A stretch of DNA of 64,000 nt. Origin: Streptomyces sp. F001. GTDB taxonomy: Bacteria > Actinomycetota > Actinomycetes > Streptomycetales > Streptomycetaceae. The position numbers were made by a program, and so were the translations under genes. This document shows, piece after piece, positions 8,237 through 19,621 of the stretch (its first letter is position 1; each line of letters begins with the position of its first letter). The notes under the pieces were generated by a model, which was not told the origin of the DNA, made no database searches, and was given only the letters and a program-made list of their open reading frames with translations. The stretch spans positions 372,001 to 436,000 of the forward strand of contig NZ_QZWF01000005.1 in the NCBI RefSeq assembly GCF_004187715.1, in the 5' to 3' direction.

Positions 8237-9114
8237 ATGCACATGGCACATTCACATGGCAAGTACGCGGACTTCGAGGGGCTGCGGGAACGGGCGGTCG
8301 CGCTGCGGCGCGAGGGCTACAGCCTTCGGCAGATCCGCGACGCGCTTCAGGTCCACAACAAGGAGATCCTTCAACGCCTCGTTGAGGGCGAGCCGCCGCC
8401 GGAGTGGACGAAGCGACCGAACGCCAAGGACGACCTGCGGGAGCGTGCGCGCGAGCTGCGGAGGCAGGGCGGACGTACAACCAGATCCAAGCCGAGCTGG
8501 GGTGCTCAAAGAGCTCGGTCTCACTGTGGGTGCGCGATCTGCCGCACCCAGAGCCCAAGTGCACACTGGAGGAGCAGCGAGCGCGCATGAATGCAGGGCT
8601 CGCACGATTTCACGCTTCCCGGGACCATGAGCGTGCAGCAACCAAGCAGGCAGCCGCAGCAGCCATCGGGGAGCTGTCGGACCGGGAGCTGTTCATCGCA
8701 GGCGTCGCCCTCTACTGGGCAGAGGGCTCCAAGGACAAGCCATACCGGCGCACCGAGGTCCTGCAGTTCATCAACAGCGACCCCAACGTGATCAAGCTCT
8801 TCCTGCGCTGGCTTGAGCTACTCGATGTGACGCGAGACCGCCTCACCCTCCGAGTCAGCATTCACGAGACCGCGGACGTGAAGGCCGCCGAGAACTTCTG
8901 GGCCGACATCGTGGGCGTCGACGTGTCAGCGTTCAGCAAAGCGACACTCAAGAAGCACAACCCCCGGACGGTCCGCAAGAACACCGCCGACTCCTATCAC
9001 GGATGCCTCGCGATCTACGTCCGACAGAGTGCCGACCTATACCGTCGCATGGAGGGCGCCTGGTGCGGCATAGTAGGGGCTGCACCTGCAGCCGATCTAG
9101 GAAATCGGACATAG
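8237..9114 (+). pseudogene. HTH protein with LAGLIDADG-like domain, one frameshift
   Basis: Two frames join into one protein of about 290 residues if one G is added to the GGG at 8467-8469. The N-terminal half holds two Hin-type recognition modules: RREGYSLRQIRDAL, and TYNQIQAELGCSKSSVSLWV across the join. The C-terminal half has GVALYWAEGSKDK and VLQFINSDPNVIKLFLRWLE, the pattern of degenerate LAGLIDADG-like domains in actinobacterial HTH proteins. A DNA-binding role is likely; endonuclease activity is only a possibility. The start may be the ATG at 8237 or the one at 8243; neither has a clear ribosome site. The tRNA-Gln gene follows by 12 bases. Confidence 0.65.
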
Positions 9115-9125
9115 CAGGCAAACTA

Positions 9126-9196
9126 TCCCGGGTCGTCTAATGGCAGGACAAAGAGTTTTGGTCTCTTGAATGAGGGTTCGATTCCTTCCCCGGGAG
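9126..9196 (+). tRNA. tRNA-Gln (anticodon UUG)
   Basis: The acceptor stem TCCCGGG/CCCGGGA closes the cloverleaf. The anticodon stem AAGAG/CTCTT holds loop TTTTGGT with anticodon TTG. The T-arm GAGGG-TTCGATT-CCTTC is intact. The discriminator base is G and CCA is not encoded. The gene lies upstream of glmU. Confidence 0.95.
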
Positions 9197-9321
9197 CTAC
9201 AGAACACAAAACCTCGGTTCGGGCCCTGACTGCCAAGTCAGGGCCCGCTCTCATGTCCCCCGCAAAACACCCCGGTATCCTGCGGATGTCACCCACCCCC
9301 TCCACAGCCGAAGGGCATCCC

Positions 9322-10770
9322 GTGAGCGCCATTCGCCCGGCAGCCGTCGTCGTACTCGCAGCGGGTGAGGGCACCCGTATGAAATCGGCCACACCGAAGG
9401 TCCTGCACGAGATCTGCGGCCGCAGTCTCGTGGGGCATGTGCTCGCCGCCGCCGGTGAGTTGGCGCCGGAGAACCTCGTCGTGGTCGTCGGGCACGCCCG
9501 GGAGAAGGTCACCGAGCATCTCGCGAAGGTCGCCCCGGACGTACGCACCGCTGTCCAGGCGGAGCAGAACGGCACCGGTCATGCCGTCCGGATGGGTCTG
9601 GAGGAGCTGGGCGGTGTCGTCGACGGGACCGTCGTGGTCGTCTGTGGTGACACTCCCCTGCTGACCGGCGAGACGCTCAAGCAACTCGCGACGACCCACG
9701 AGCAGGACGGGAACGCCGTCACCGTGCTGACCGCCGAGGTGCCGGACGCGGCCGGCTATGGGCGGATCGTCCGGGAGGACGTCTCCGGTGCCGTGACGGC
9801 GATCGTCGAGCACAAGGACGCGACCGAGTCCCAGCGGGCGATCCGTGAGATCAACTCCGGGGTGTTCGCCTTCGACGGGCAGTTGCTCGCGGACGCTCTC
9901 GGGAAGGTGCGTACCGACAACAGCCAGGGCGAGGAGTACCTGACCGACGTCCTCGGGATTCTCCGTGAGGCCGGTCATCGCGTCGGTGCCTCCGTGGCGG
10001 GCGATCATCGTGAGATCGCCGGCATCAACAACCGTGTGCAGCTCGCCGAGGCGCGCCGGATTCTCAACGACCGGCTCCTCACCCGCGCCATGCTCGGCGG
10101 CGTCACCGTCGTCGACCCCGCGACCACCTGGATCGACGTCACCGTCACCTTCGAGCAGGACGCGGTCGTCCACCCGGGCACCCAGTTGCAGGGTTCCACC
10201 CATCTGGGCGAGGGCGCGGAGGTGGGGCCGAACAGCCGGCTCAAGGACACGCGTGTCGATGCCGGTGCCCGGGTGGACAACACTGTGGCCGACGGTGCGC
10301 AGGTGGGGCCGAATGCGTCCGTGGGGCCGTACGCGTATCTCCGTCCTGGTACCCGTCTCGGCGCGAAGGGCAAGATCGGTACGTACGTCGAGACGAAGAA
10401 CGCTTCGATCGGTGAGGGCACGAAGGTGCCGCATCTGTCGTATGTGGGTGACGCGACGATCGGTGAGTACACGAACATCGGCGCTGCGAGTGTGTTTGTG
10501 AACTACGACGGGGAGAGCAAGCACCACACGACTGTCGGGTCGCACTGCAAGACCGGAGCGGACAACATGATTGTGGCTCCTGTCACGGTCGGGGACGGTG
10601 CGTACACCGCTGCCGGGTCCGTGATCACGAAGGATGTACCGCCCGGTTCGTTGGCTGTGGCCCGTGGTCAGCAGCGGAATATCGAGGGTTGGGTGGCTCG
10701 TAAGCGGCCGGGGAGTGCGTCGGCGAAGGCGGCCGAGGTGGCGTCCCGGAAGTCGGATGGTGAGGGCTGA
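9322..10770 (+). CDS. glmU: Bifunctional UDP-N-acetylglucosamine pyrophosphorylase / glucosamine-1-P acetyltransferase
   Basis: GlmU makes UDP-GlcNAc for peptidoglycan. The C-terminal half acetylates glucosamine-1-phosphate with acetyl-CoA; the N-terminal half transfers UMP from UTP. Residues ~1-230 are a nucleotidyltransferase with the LAAGEGTRMKS loop. Residues ~250-460 form left-handed beta-helix hexapeptide repeats, with YLRPGT and VPHLSYVGDATIG. Length (482 aa) is normal for actinobacteria. The GTG at 9322 starts MSAIRPAAVVVLAAGEG; the open frame upstream runs into the tRNA and is not coding. AGGG lies ~8 bases before the start. prs follows in the same direction. Confidence 0.96.
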   Translation: MSAIRPAAVVVLAAGEGTRMKSATPKVLHEICGRSLVGHVLAAAGELAPENLVVVVGHAREKVTEHLAKVAPDVRTAVQAEQNGTGHAVRMGLEELGGVVDGTVVVVCGDTPLLTGETLKQLATTHEQDGNAVTVLTAEVPDAAGYGRIVREDVSGAVTAIVEHKDATESQRAIREINSGVFAFDGQLLADALGKVRTDNSQGEEYLTDVLGILREAGHRVGASVAGDHREIAGINNRVQLAEARRILNDRLLTRAMLGGVTVVDPATTWIDVTVTFEQDAVVHPGTQLQGSTHLGEGAEVGPNSRLKDTRVDAGARVDNTVADGAQVGPNASVGPYAYLRPGTRLGAKGKIGTYVETKNASIGEGTKVPHLSYVGDATIGEYTNIGAASVFVNYDGESKHHTTVGSHCKTGADNMIVAPVTVGDGAYTAAGSVITKDVPPGSLAVARGQQRNIEGWVARKRPGSASAKAAEVASRKSDGEG

Positions 10771-10826
10771 CCGGAAACAGGTGCGTCTGGGACGGCGTAC
10801 CGTGATAAGTGCACACCCGCACCCCA

Positions 10827-10884
10827 CCAGCTGAGACGACGCCTTTCGTCCAGTTGAGACGTCGTGTCAACACCCAGCTGAGAC
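10827..10884 (+). repeat. Three direct repeats CCAGYTGAGAC in the prs leader
   Basis: The 11-mer CCAGCTGAGAC occurs at 10827-10837 and 10874-10884, and as CCAGTTGAGAC at 10850-10860. Spacing is 23 and 24 bases, about two helical turns. The last copy ends 21 bases before the prs GTG and just upstream of its GAGGAGA ribosome site. It could be an operator or an mRNA leader element; no function is known to me. Confidence 0.6.
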
Positions 10885-10904
10885 ACCTCTGAGGAGACAG
10901 TGCT

Positions 10905-11885
10905 GTGACCGGGATCAAGACGACCGGCGAGAAGAAGATGATGTTCTTCTCCGGCCGCGCCCACCCCGAGCTTGCCGAGGAGGTCGCCCACCAGCTGGGT
11001 GTCGGGGTTGTCCCGACGAAGGCCTTCGACTTCGCCAACGGTGAGATCTATGTCCGTTACCAGGAGTCGGCGCGTGGTGCGGACTGCTTTGTGATCCAGA
11101 GCCACACGGCTCCGATCAATCAGTGGATCATGGAGCAGTTGATCATGATCGATGCTCTGAAGCGTGCGTCGGCCCGCTCCATCACGGTCATCGTGCCCTT
11201 CTACGGTTACGCGCGGCAGGACAAGAAGCACCGGGGGCGTGAACCGATCTCGGCGCGTCTGATCGCGGATCTGATGAAGACGGCGGGTGCGGACCGGATC
11301 CTGACGGTGGATCTGCACACGGACCAGATTCAGGGCTTTTTCGACGGTCCGGTGGATCACCTGTTCGCGCTGCCGCTGCTTGCGGACTATGTGGGCGCGA
11401 AGGTGGACCGGGAGAAGCTGACGGTGGTTTCCCCGGACGCCGGCCGTGTGCGGGTGGCCGACCGCTGGTGCGACCGTCTCGGCGCGCCGTTGGCGATCGT
11501 GCACAAGCGGCGTGACAAGGACGTCGCGAACCAGGTGACGGTGCACGAGGTGGTCGGTGAGGTTCGGGGCCGGGTGTGTGTGCTGGTGGACGACATGATC
11601 GACACCGGTGGCACGATCTGCGCGGCGGCCGATGCGTTGTTCGCGCATGGTGCGGAGGATGTGATCGTGACGGCGACGCATGGTGTGCTGTCGGGTCCGG
11701 CGGCGGACCGGCTGAAGAACTCCCGGGTGAGTGAGTTCGTGTTCACGAACACGCTGCCCACGCCGGGTGAGTTGAGCGGGGACCTGGACAAGATCACGGT
11801 GCTGTCGATCGCGCCGACGATTGCGAGTGCGGTGCGTGAGGTGTTCGAGGACGGTTCGGTGACGAGCCTGTTCGACGAGCAGTAG
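10905..11885 (+). CDS. prs: Ribose-phosphate pyrophosphokinase (PRPP synthetase)
   Basis: It converts ribose-5-phosphate and ATP to PRPP, the precursor of purines, pyrimidines, histidine and tryptophan. At 326 residues it has the normal class I length. Motifs seen are FFSGRAHPELA at the N-terminus, the catalytic flexible loop region PFYGYARQDKKHRGREP, DLHTDQIQGFFD, and the PRPP-binding loop VLVDDMIDTGGTI. The GTG start has GAGGAGA 8 bases upstream. It lies downstream of glmU, an arrangement common in Gram-positive bacteria, with the repeat-containing leader between them. Confidence 0.95.
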   Translation: MTGIKTTGEKKMMFFSGRAHPELAEEVAHQLGVGVVPTKAFDFANGEIYVRYQESARGADCFVIQSHTAPINQWIMEQLIMIDALKRASARSITVIVPFYGYARQDKKHRGREPISARLIADLMKTAGADRILTVDLHTDQIQGFFDGPVDHLFALPLLADYVGAKVDREKLTVVSPDAGRVRVADRWCDRLGAPLAIVHKRRDKDVANQVTVHEVVGEVRGRVCVLVDDMIDTGGTICAAADALFAHGAEDVIVTATHGVLSGPAADRLKNSRVSEFVFTNTLPTPGELSGDLDKITVLSIAPTIASAVREVFEDGSVTSLFDEQ

Positions 11886-12081
11886 ACCTCTCACGTCTGA
11901 TCACGTCTGATCGATTTCACTACGGCCTTCTTCGGCGAGTACTCTGTTGCAGTTGCTCGGCGAGGGAGGCCGTGGTCCGTTCTGGGACGGGTTGCGGCGG
12001 TCCGTTATCGACGCGCTCTTCGTAGCAGGCCGTTCGTGGCCGGGTGACCCCGTCCGTTTCTGACCTCTACGAGGAGTGATC

Positions 12082-12690
12082 ATGTCCGAGGTGAAGCTCA
12101 CCGCCGAGACGCGCAACGAGTTCGGCAAGGGTGCCGCCCGCCGTATTCGCCGTGACAACAAGGTTCCCGTCGTTCTGTACGGTCACGGTTCGCAGCCGCT
12201 GCACCTGACCCTTCCGGGTCACGACCTGCTGCTGGCGCTGCGTACGCCGAACGTTCTGATTTCGCTGGACATCGACGGCAAGAGCAACGAGCTGGCGATT
12301 CCGAAGTCGGTGCAGCGTGACCCGCTGAAGGGTTTCCTGGAGCACGTCGACCTGCTGCTGGTGAAGCGTGGCGAGAAGGTCAACGTCGAGATTCCGGTGC
12401 AGACCGAGGGTGAGCTGGCTCCGGGCGGCAACCTGCTGGAGCACGTGCTGAACGCGCTGCCGGTCGAGGCCGAGGCCACTCACATCCCCGAGGCCGTCAC
12501 CGTGTCGGTGGAGGGTCTGGAGGCCGGTGCCTCGATCCTCGCGAAGGACATCACCCTGCCGAACGGTGTGACGCTGGCCGTCGACGAGGACGCGGTTGTC
12601 CTGCAGGTGCTGGCCGCGCAGGCCGAGGAGGCTCCGGAGGGCGTGGAGGCCGCCGAGGGTGAGGGCGCGGAGGCGCCTGCCGAGGCCTGA
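12082..12690 (+). CDS. rplY: 50S ribosomal protein L25 / general stress protein Ctc
   Basis: L25 binds 5S rRNA; the long Ctc form carries an extra C-terminal TL5 domain. Residues ~1-90 are the L25 core (EVKLTAETRNEFGKGAARRIRR, VPVVLYGHG). Residues ~95-185 are the beta domain (VEIPVQTEGELAPGG). An acidic tail rich in E and A follows. The protein has 203 residues. I start it at ATG 12082, because GAGGAG lies 7-12 bases upstream; the frame's earlier ATG two codons before is too close to that site. pth lies 75 bases downstream, as is usual. Confidence 0.94.
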   Translation: MSEVKLTAETRNEFGKGAARRIRRDNKVPVVLYGHGSQPLHLTLPGHDLLLALRTPNVLISLDIDGKSNELAIPKSVQRDPLKGFLEHVDLLLVKRGEKVNVEIPVQTEGELAPGGNLLEHVLNALPVEAEATHIPEAVTVSVEGLEAGASILAKDITLPNGVTLAVDEDAVVLQVLAAQAEEAPEGVEAAEGEGAEAPAEA

Positions 12691-12765
12691 TCCTCACTTT
12701 TCTCGTTTTGTCAGCCGCTGTTCCCTGTGGGGGCAGCGGCTGGCGCGTATCAAGGAGATATGAAC

Positions 12766-13362
12766 GTGACGACCGATGCGGGTGCGCCCTGGCTGATCGT
12801 GGGGCTGGGGAATCCCGGGCCGGAGTACGCCATGAACCGGCACAACGTGGGGTTCATGGTGGCTGATCTGCTGGCGGAGCGGGTCGGGGGCAGGTTCAAG
12901 CGGGCGGGGAAGGCGCAGGCGCAGGTGGTGGAGGGCCGGATCGGTCCGCCGGGGCCGGCGAGTCGTCGGGTGGTTCTGGCGAAGCCGATGTCGTACATGA
13001 ACCTGTCGGGTGGTCCGGTGAACGCGCTGCGTGATTTCTACAAGGTGCCGGTGGCGAATGTCGTGGCGGTGCATGACGAGTTGGACATCGGTTACGGGGT
13101 GTTGCGGTTGAAGCTGGGGGGTGGTGACAACGGGCACAACGGTCTGAAGTCGATGACGAAGGTGATGGGGTCGGACTATCACCGGGTGCGGTTCGGGATC
13201 GGGCGTCCGCCGGGTCGTCAGCAGGTCGCGGATTTTGTGTTGAAGGATTTTTCGTCGGCGGAGCGCAAGGAGCTGGACTACTTCGTGGATCGGGCGGCGG
13301 ATGCGGTGGAGTGTCTGGTGATCGAGGGGTTGGAGCGGGCGCAGGGGACGTACAACTCCTGA
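12766..13362 (+). CDS. pth: Peptidyl-tRNA hydrolase
   Basis: Pth frees tRNA from peptidyl-tRNA that has dropped off the ribosome. The motifs are intact: [20 protein letters not shown] with catalytic His and its Asn partner, [18 protein letters not shown], and [11 protein letters not shown]. The protein has about 198 residues. AAGGAG ends at 12757. That is only 2 bases before ATG 12760 but 8 before GTG 12766, so GTG 12766 (MTTDAGAPW) is the better start. It follows rplY closely and may be cotranscribed. Confidence 0.94.
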   Translation: MTTDAGAPWLIVGLGNPGPEYAMNRHNVGFMVADLLAERVGGRFKRAGKAQAQVVEGRIGPPGPASRRVVLAKPMSYMNLSGGPVNALRDFYKVPVANVVAVHDELDIGYGVLRLKLGGGDNGHNGLKSMTKVMGSDYHRVRFGIGRPPGRQQVADFVLKDFSSAERKELDYFVDRAADAVECLVIEGLERAQGTYNS

Positions 13363-13422
13363 CGTCGGTTCCCGTCCGGCCGAGATTGACTTTGGGCTAG
13401 GCAATGGCCAAGGATCGCGGCC

Positions 13423-13911
13423 ATGCCTACTGCCGTCGTCTCCACTCAGGGCGCGTTCACGGTGCTGCGGTTCGGGCGGCTCGCGGCGATGGGGGTCGTC
13501 GCCGCGCTGATCCTGATCGCAGGAGTGTGGGCGTCCTGGAGTTCCGCCCAGTACGTGATGCTCACCAAGGGCCGGGAGAGCGGGACCATCGAGGTGACGG
13601 GGTGCGGTGCGGACACCTGCACCGGGCCCTACGCGCCGATCTCCGCGGGGTCGCAGGCCCGGGAGCGGGTCGTGATCGAGAACTCGGCCGCCGTGGCGGA
13701 CGGCGAGACGTACACCGTCGTGATGAAACCCGGTAGCAGCGAGGTCGTCCGGTCCGGTCCCGCCGGGATCCTCTACTCCTGGGTGCCGCTGGGCGGGGCG
13801 CTGCTGCTCGCGTCGGTGGTGGTCGCGGGCGGGCTGGGGCGGACGCGGGCGGCGTGGGTGATGGCCGGGTCGGGGTTCGCGCTGATCACGGCGGCTTTTC
13901 TCGTGATCTGA
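13423..13911 (+). CDS. Small membrane protein of unknown function
   Basis: It has 162 residues. A membrane segment spans ~20-40 (AAMGVVAALILIAGVW), and two more lie in the C-terminal third (LYSWVPLGGALLLASVVVAGGL and AAWVMAGSGFALITAAFLVI). Between them is a ~75-residue extracytoplasmic region with two Cys in GCGADTC, which could form a disulfide. I do not recognise a named family. It starts 60 bases after pth and could be the last gene of that unit. Confidence 0.75.
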   Translation: MPTAVVSTQGAFTVLRFGRLAAMGVVAALILIAGVWASWSSAQYVMLTKGRESGTIEVTGCGADTCTGPYAPISAGSQARERVVIENSAAVADGETYTVVMKPGSSEVVRSGPAGILYSWVPLGGALLLASVVVAGGLGRTRAAWVMAGSGFALITAAFLVI

Positions 13912-13946
13912 GCGATCTGAGCGATCCGGGCGATCTGAGGGATCGG
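13905..13946. repeat. 9-bp tandem repeat GATCTGAGC, about 4.5 copies
   Basis: Units GATCTGAGC, GATCTGAGC, GATCCGGGC, GATCTGAGG and GATCGG follow each other directly. The array begins inside the last codons of the small membrane protein and runs into the intergenic gap. It looks like replication slippage and may vary between strains. Confidence 0.75.
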
Positions 13947-14093
13947 AGTGGCCTGGGCCGGCATCGCCGATCTCCACGTCTGTGAAGGATCTGAGCGTTG
14001 CCTGTTCGTGCTTGTTCTGCCGGCGGGTCGGGCTGGAGGCTGAGCCGCCCCCTCCACATCTTCCCCATTGGTTTCTCGAAGATGGACTGCCCC

Positions 14094-14768
14094 ATGCGTA
14101 CCCTCACTCGCGCCGGCGCCCTGTCCGCCGTCGCCACGGCCGCTCTCCTCACCTCCCCGGCCGTCGCCCACGCGACCGCCCCGGGCGACAACGGCACCGT
14201 CAAGATCCACGACACCGCCACCGGCGAGGAACTCCGCAAGAACGAACCGCACGTCTGCACGTTCTACCTGGACGCCTTCGGCTTCGACGCCGGCCAGCAG
14301 ATCGACTGGCACATCGAGGCCTGGGCCCCGACCGCCGCCACCAAGGGCGAGACGGTCACGGCCGGCGCCCTCACCCTCGACGCCGACGGTCACGGCCGTA
14401 CGAACGACCTGTCGCTGCCCGACGGGCACTACAAACTGTTCTGGAACTTCGACGGCGAGCACGGCTCGGCCAAGCACAAGGTGTTCTGGACGGACTGCGA
14501 GGAGGAGAGCGACGACACGACGCCGTCCGCCACCCCGTCGGAGACGGTCGGCACCGAGGCTCCGGCTGCCTCCCCGAGCACGTCCGCCGAGGAGGGTGCC
14601 GCTCCCACCGCGTCCTCCTCGCCGTCCGCCCAGGGTGGCACCGCCGAGGGCGATCTCGCCGAGACCGGCAACGGTGCCCCGGTGGGCCTGCTGTCCGGCG
14701 CCGCCGCCGCGCTGCTCGCCGCCGGCGGTTACCTGGTCTTCCGGCGCCGGAAGGCAAGCCAGAGCTGA
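14094..14768 (+). CDS. Cell-wall-anchored protein with LAETG sorting motif
   Basis: The protein has 224 residues. A Sec signal peptide (LSAVATAALLTSPAVAHA) ends at ~residue 28. A secreted domain of ~110 residues follows, with two Cys (HVCTFYLD and WTDCEEE). A Ser/Thr/Pro/Ala spacer, LAETG, a hydrophobic helix (GLLSGAAAALLAAGGYLVF) and RRRKASQS complete it. LAXTG is the motif of class E sortases in Streptomyces, so the protein is probably covalently attached to peptidoglycan. Its function is unknown. An alternative ATG four codons earlier (14082) is possible. It is followed by a strong terminator. Confidence 0.85.
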   Translation: MRTLTRAGALSAVATAALLTSPAVAHATAPGDNGTVKIHDTATGEELRKNEPHVCTFYLDAFGFDAGQQIDWHIEAWAPTAATKGETVTAGALTLDADGHGRTNDLSLPDGHYKLFWNFDGEHGSAKHKVFWTDCEEESDDTTPSATPSETVGTEAPAASPSTSAEEGAAPTASSSPSAQGGTAEGDLAETGNGAPVGLLSGAAAALLAAGGYLVFRRRKASQS

Positions 14769-14787
14769 CGGCCGTAGCACAAACCGG

Positions 14788-14822
14788 CGGTGCCCCCGTG
14801 CTCGTACAGCACGGGGGCACCG
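14788..14822. terminator. Bidirectional 15-bp stem terminator
   Basis: Arms 14788-14802 and 14808-14822 are perfect complements (CGGTGCCCCCGTGCT) around a 5-base loop. It sits between the convergent LAETG gene and ppc, so it can serve both. Confidence 0.85.
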
Positions 14823-14837
14823 TCGGGTCCGGGCCGG

Positions 14838-17579
<2,742 letters not shown>

Positions 17580-17795
17580 AGGTGCGGCTCCTTGCAGTGT
17601 TGAAGCTCGTCTGAAGCTCGTGAGGGAGGGAACCCGATGACCCGTTCGCGCGGCGGGGTGCCGCATACGGGCCGGATCATCCGGGAAGTAAACAGAGCGG
17701 ACCGCGCTGTCCGACCGACTCCAGGATAGGTGTCGGCCGGGACGCGCAGCTCACGGGCTCTTGCCGCCGGGCGGCGCACTGACATACTTACGACG

Positions 17796-17815
17796 CCGTA
17801 GGTTACGGAACCGTA
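17796..17815. promoter_or_regulatory. Overlapping inverted repeats upstream of the desaturase
   Basis: CCGTA-GGT-TACGG-AA-CCGTA places three alternating half-sites in 20 bases, giving two overlapping palindromes. It lies ~85 bases before the desaturase start. The downstream TetR gene is translationally coupled to the desaturase and is the obvious candidate to bind here. That pairing is inference. Confidence 0.5.
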
Positions 17816-17900
17816 GGGAAGGCTCTTTCGAGCCCCACTCGCGGACTTCCCCCAGCCACGGCACCTATCTCAACCCTCGAAACCCCACAGGGGACGCCCC

Positions 17901-18920
17901 ATGACCACGAGCTCCGATGTGATCGACGACGCCCCGAAGGCGACCTCCCAGGACACCTCCGCCTCCCAGCCGGCCGGCACCCTGGGCGGTGACCGCAAGG
18001 GTTCGGCGGAGCAGATCGCGCTTCTGCTCTTCATCATCGTCCCGTTCCTCGCGCTGATCGCGGCGGTGCCGCTGGCGTGGGGGTGGGGCGTGAGCTGGCT
18101 GGACCTCGGCCTGCTGGTCTTCTTCTACTTCCTCGGCTGCCACGGCATCACGATCGGTTTCCACCGCCATTTCACCCACAGTTCGTTCAAGGCCAAGCGA
18201 CCCCTGAAGATCGCACTGGCGATCGCGGGCTCGCTGGCGGTCGAGGGCCCCCTGGTGCGCTGGGTGGCCGACCATCGCAAGCATCACAGGTTCTCCGACG
18301 CGGAGGGCGACCCGCACTCGCCGTGGCGTTACGGCGAGACCGTGCCGGCCCTGATGAAGGGCCTGTGGTGGGCGCACATCGGATGGATGTTCGACGAGGA
18401 GCGCACGCCGCAGGACAAGTACGCGCCGGACCTGATCAAGGACCGGACGCTGCGGAACATCTCCCGTCAGTTCATCCTGTGGACGGTGGTGTCTCTGGCC
18501 CTGCCGGCGCTGATCGGCGGTCTGGTGACGATGTCCTGGTGGGGCGCGTTCACCGGGTTCTTCTGGGGGTCACTCGTCCGGGTGGCGTTGCTGCATCACG
18601 TGACGTGGTCGATCAACTCGATCTGCCACGCGGTCGGCAAGCGCCCGTTCAGGTCGCGTGACCGCTCGGGCAACGTGTGGTGGCTGGCGATCCTGTCCTG
18701 CGGCGAGTCCTGGCACAACCTGCACCACGCCGACCCGACCTCGGCGCGGCACGGTGTGGAGCGCGGCCAGATCGACTCCTCGGCCCGGCTGATCCGCTGG
18801 TTCGAGCTGGCCGGGTGGGCCTACGACGTGCGCTGGCCGTCACGCTCGCGTATCGATTCCCGCCGGAACACCGGTGCAGACGGCTCCCGGCGCGGGCGGG
18901 AGACCGCTGAGGCGGCATGA
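17901..18920 (+). CDS. Acyl-CoA (stearoyl-type) delta-9 desaturase
   Basis: A membrane-bound di-iron desaturase that introduces a cis double bond in fatty acyl chains. All three histidine boxes are present: HRHFTH (~residue 88), HRKHH (~124) and HNLHH (~270). Four hydrophobic spans flank them. At 339 residues it has normal bacterial length. The TetR gene's ATG overlaps its stop codon, so the two form an operon. Control through the upstream inverted repeats is likely. Confidence 0.9.
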   Translation: MTTSSDVIDDAPKATSQDTSASQPAGTLGGDRKGSAEQIALLLFIIVPFLALIAAVPLAWGWGVSWLDLGLLVFFYFLGCHGITIGFHRHFTHSSFKAKRPLKIALAIAGSLAVEGPLVRWVADHRKHHRFSDAEGDPHSPWRYGETVPALMKGLWWAHIGWMFDEERTPQDKYAPDLIKDRTLRNISRQFILWTVVSLALPALIGGLVTMSWWGAFTGFFWGSLVRVALLHHVTWSINSICHAVGKRPFRSRDRSGNVWWLAILSCGESWHNLHHADPTSARHGVERGQIDSSARLIRWFELAGWAYDVRWPSRSRIDSRRNTGADGSRRGRETAEAA

Positions 18921-19594
18921 TTGACGGCGTGGCGACCGACTCCAGCAGCACTTCCAGCAACGAGAAGCCGCGGCGCACGCGCCGTACCCGTATGACCGGT
19001 GCGGAGCGTCGCCAGCAGCTGCTGGAGATCGGTCGCACCCTCTTCGCCGCGAAGGGCTTCGAGGGCACGTCGGTGGAGGAGATCGCCGCGAAGGCGGGCG
19101 TCTCGAAACCGGTGGTGTACGAGCACTTCGGCGGCAAGGAGGGCCTGTACGCGGTGGTCGTGGACCGCGAGATGCGGCGCCTGCTGGACATGGTGACCAG
19201 CTCGCTGACCGCGGGCCATCCGCGTGAGCTGTGCGAACAGGCGGCGTTCGCGCTGCTGGACTACATCGAGGAGTACACGGACGGTTTCCGCATCCTGGTC
19301 CGTGACTCCCCCATCCCGCAGTCGACCGGCTCCTTCGCTTCTCTCATCTCGGACATCGCCACCCAGGTGGAGGACATCCTGGGCCGCGAGTTCAAAAGCC
19401 GCGGCTTCGACCCCAAGCTGGCCCCCCTCTACGCCCAGGCCCTGGTCGGCATGGTCGCGCTGACCGGCCAGTGGTGGCTGGAGGTACGCCGCCCGAAGAA
19501 GGCGGAGGTGGCGGCCCACCTGGTGAACCTGGCCTGGCACGGCCTGGACGGGCTGGAGCAGAAGCCGCGGTTGATCGGGCACCGGAAGAGCTGA
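18917..19594 (+). CDS. TetR-family regulator coupled to the desaturase
   Basis: The protein has 225 residues. A basic leader (KPRRTRRTRMTG) precedes the TetR HTH at ~30-75 (VEEIAAKAGVSKPVVYEHFGGKEGLY). The rest is the helical ligand/dimer domain. The ATG at 18917 overlaps the desaturase TGA (ATGA), and a GTG at 18929 is an alternative start. Autoregulation of membrane unsaturation, sensing an acyl-CoA, is the natural hypothesis but is not shown by the sequence. Confidence 0.88.
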   Translation: MIDGVATDSSSTSSNEKPRRTRRTRMTGAERRQQLLEIGRTLFAAKGFEGTSVEEIAAKAGVSKPVVYEHFGGKEGLYAVVVDREMRRLLDMVTSSLTAGHPRELCEQAAFALLDYIEEYTDGFRILVRDSPIPQSTGSFASLISDIATQVEDILGREFKSRGFDPKLAPLYAQALVGMVALTGQWWLEVRRPKKAEVAAHLVNLAWHGLDGLEQKPRLIGHRKS

Positions 19595-19621
19595 TTCGGG
19601 GCCGCCCGATGGCGGTGATCA

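Noticed and set aside
9126-9196. Integrated element at tRNA-Gln
   Set aside because: No integrase or direct repeat of the tRNA 3' end is found, and core genes flank it on the right.
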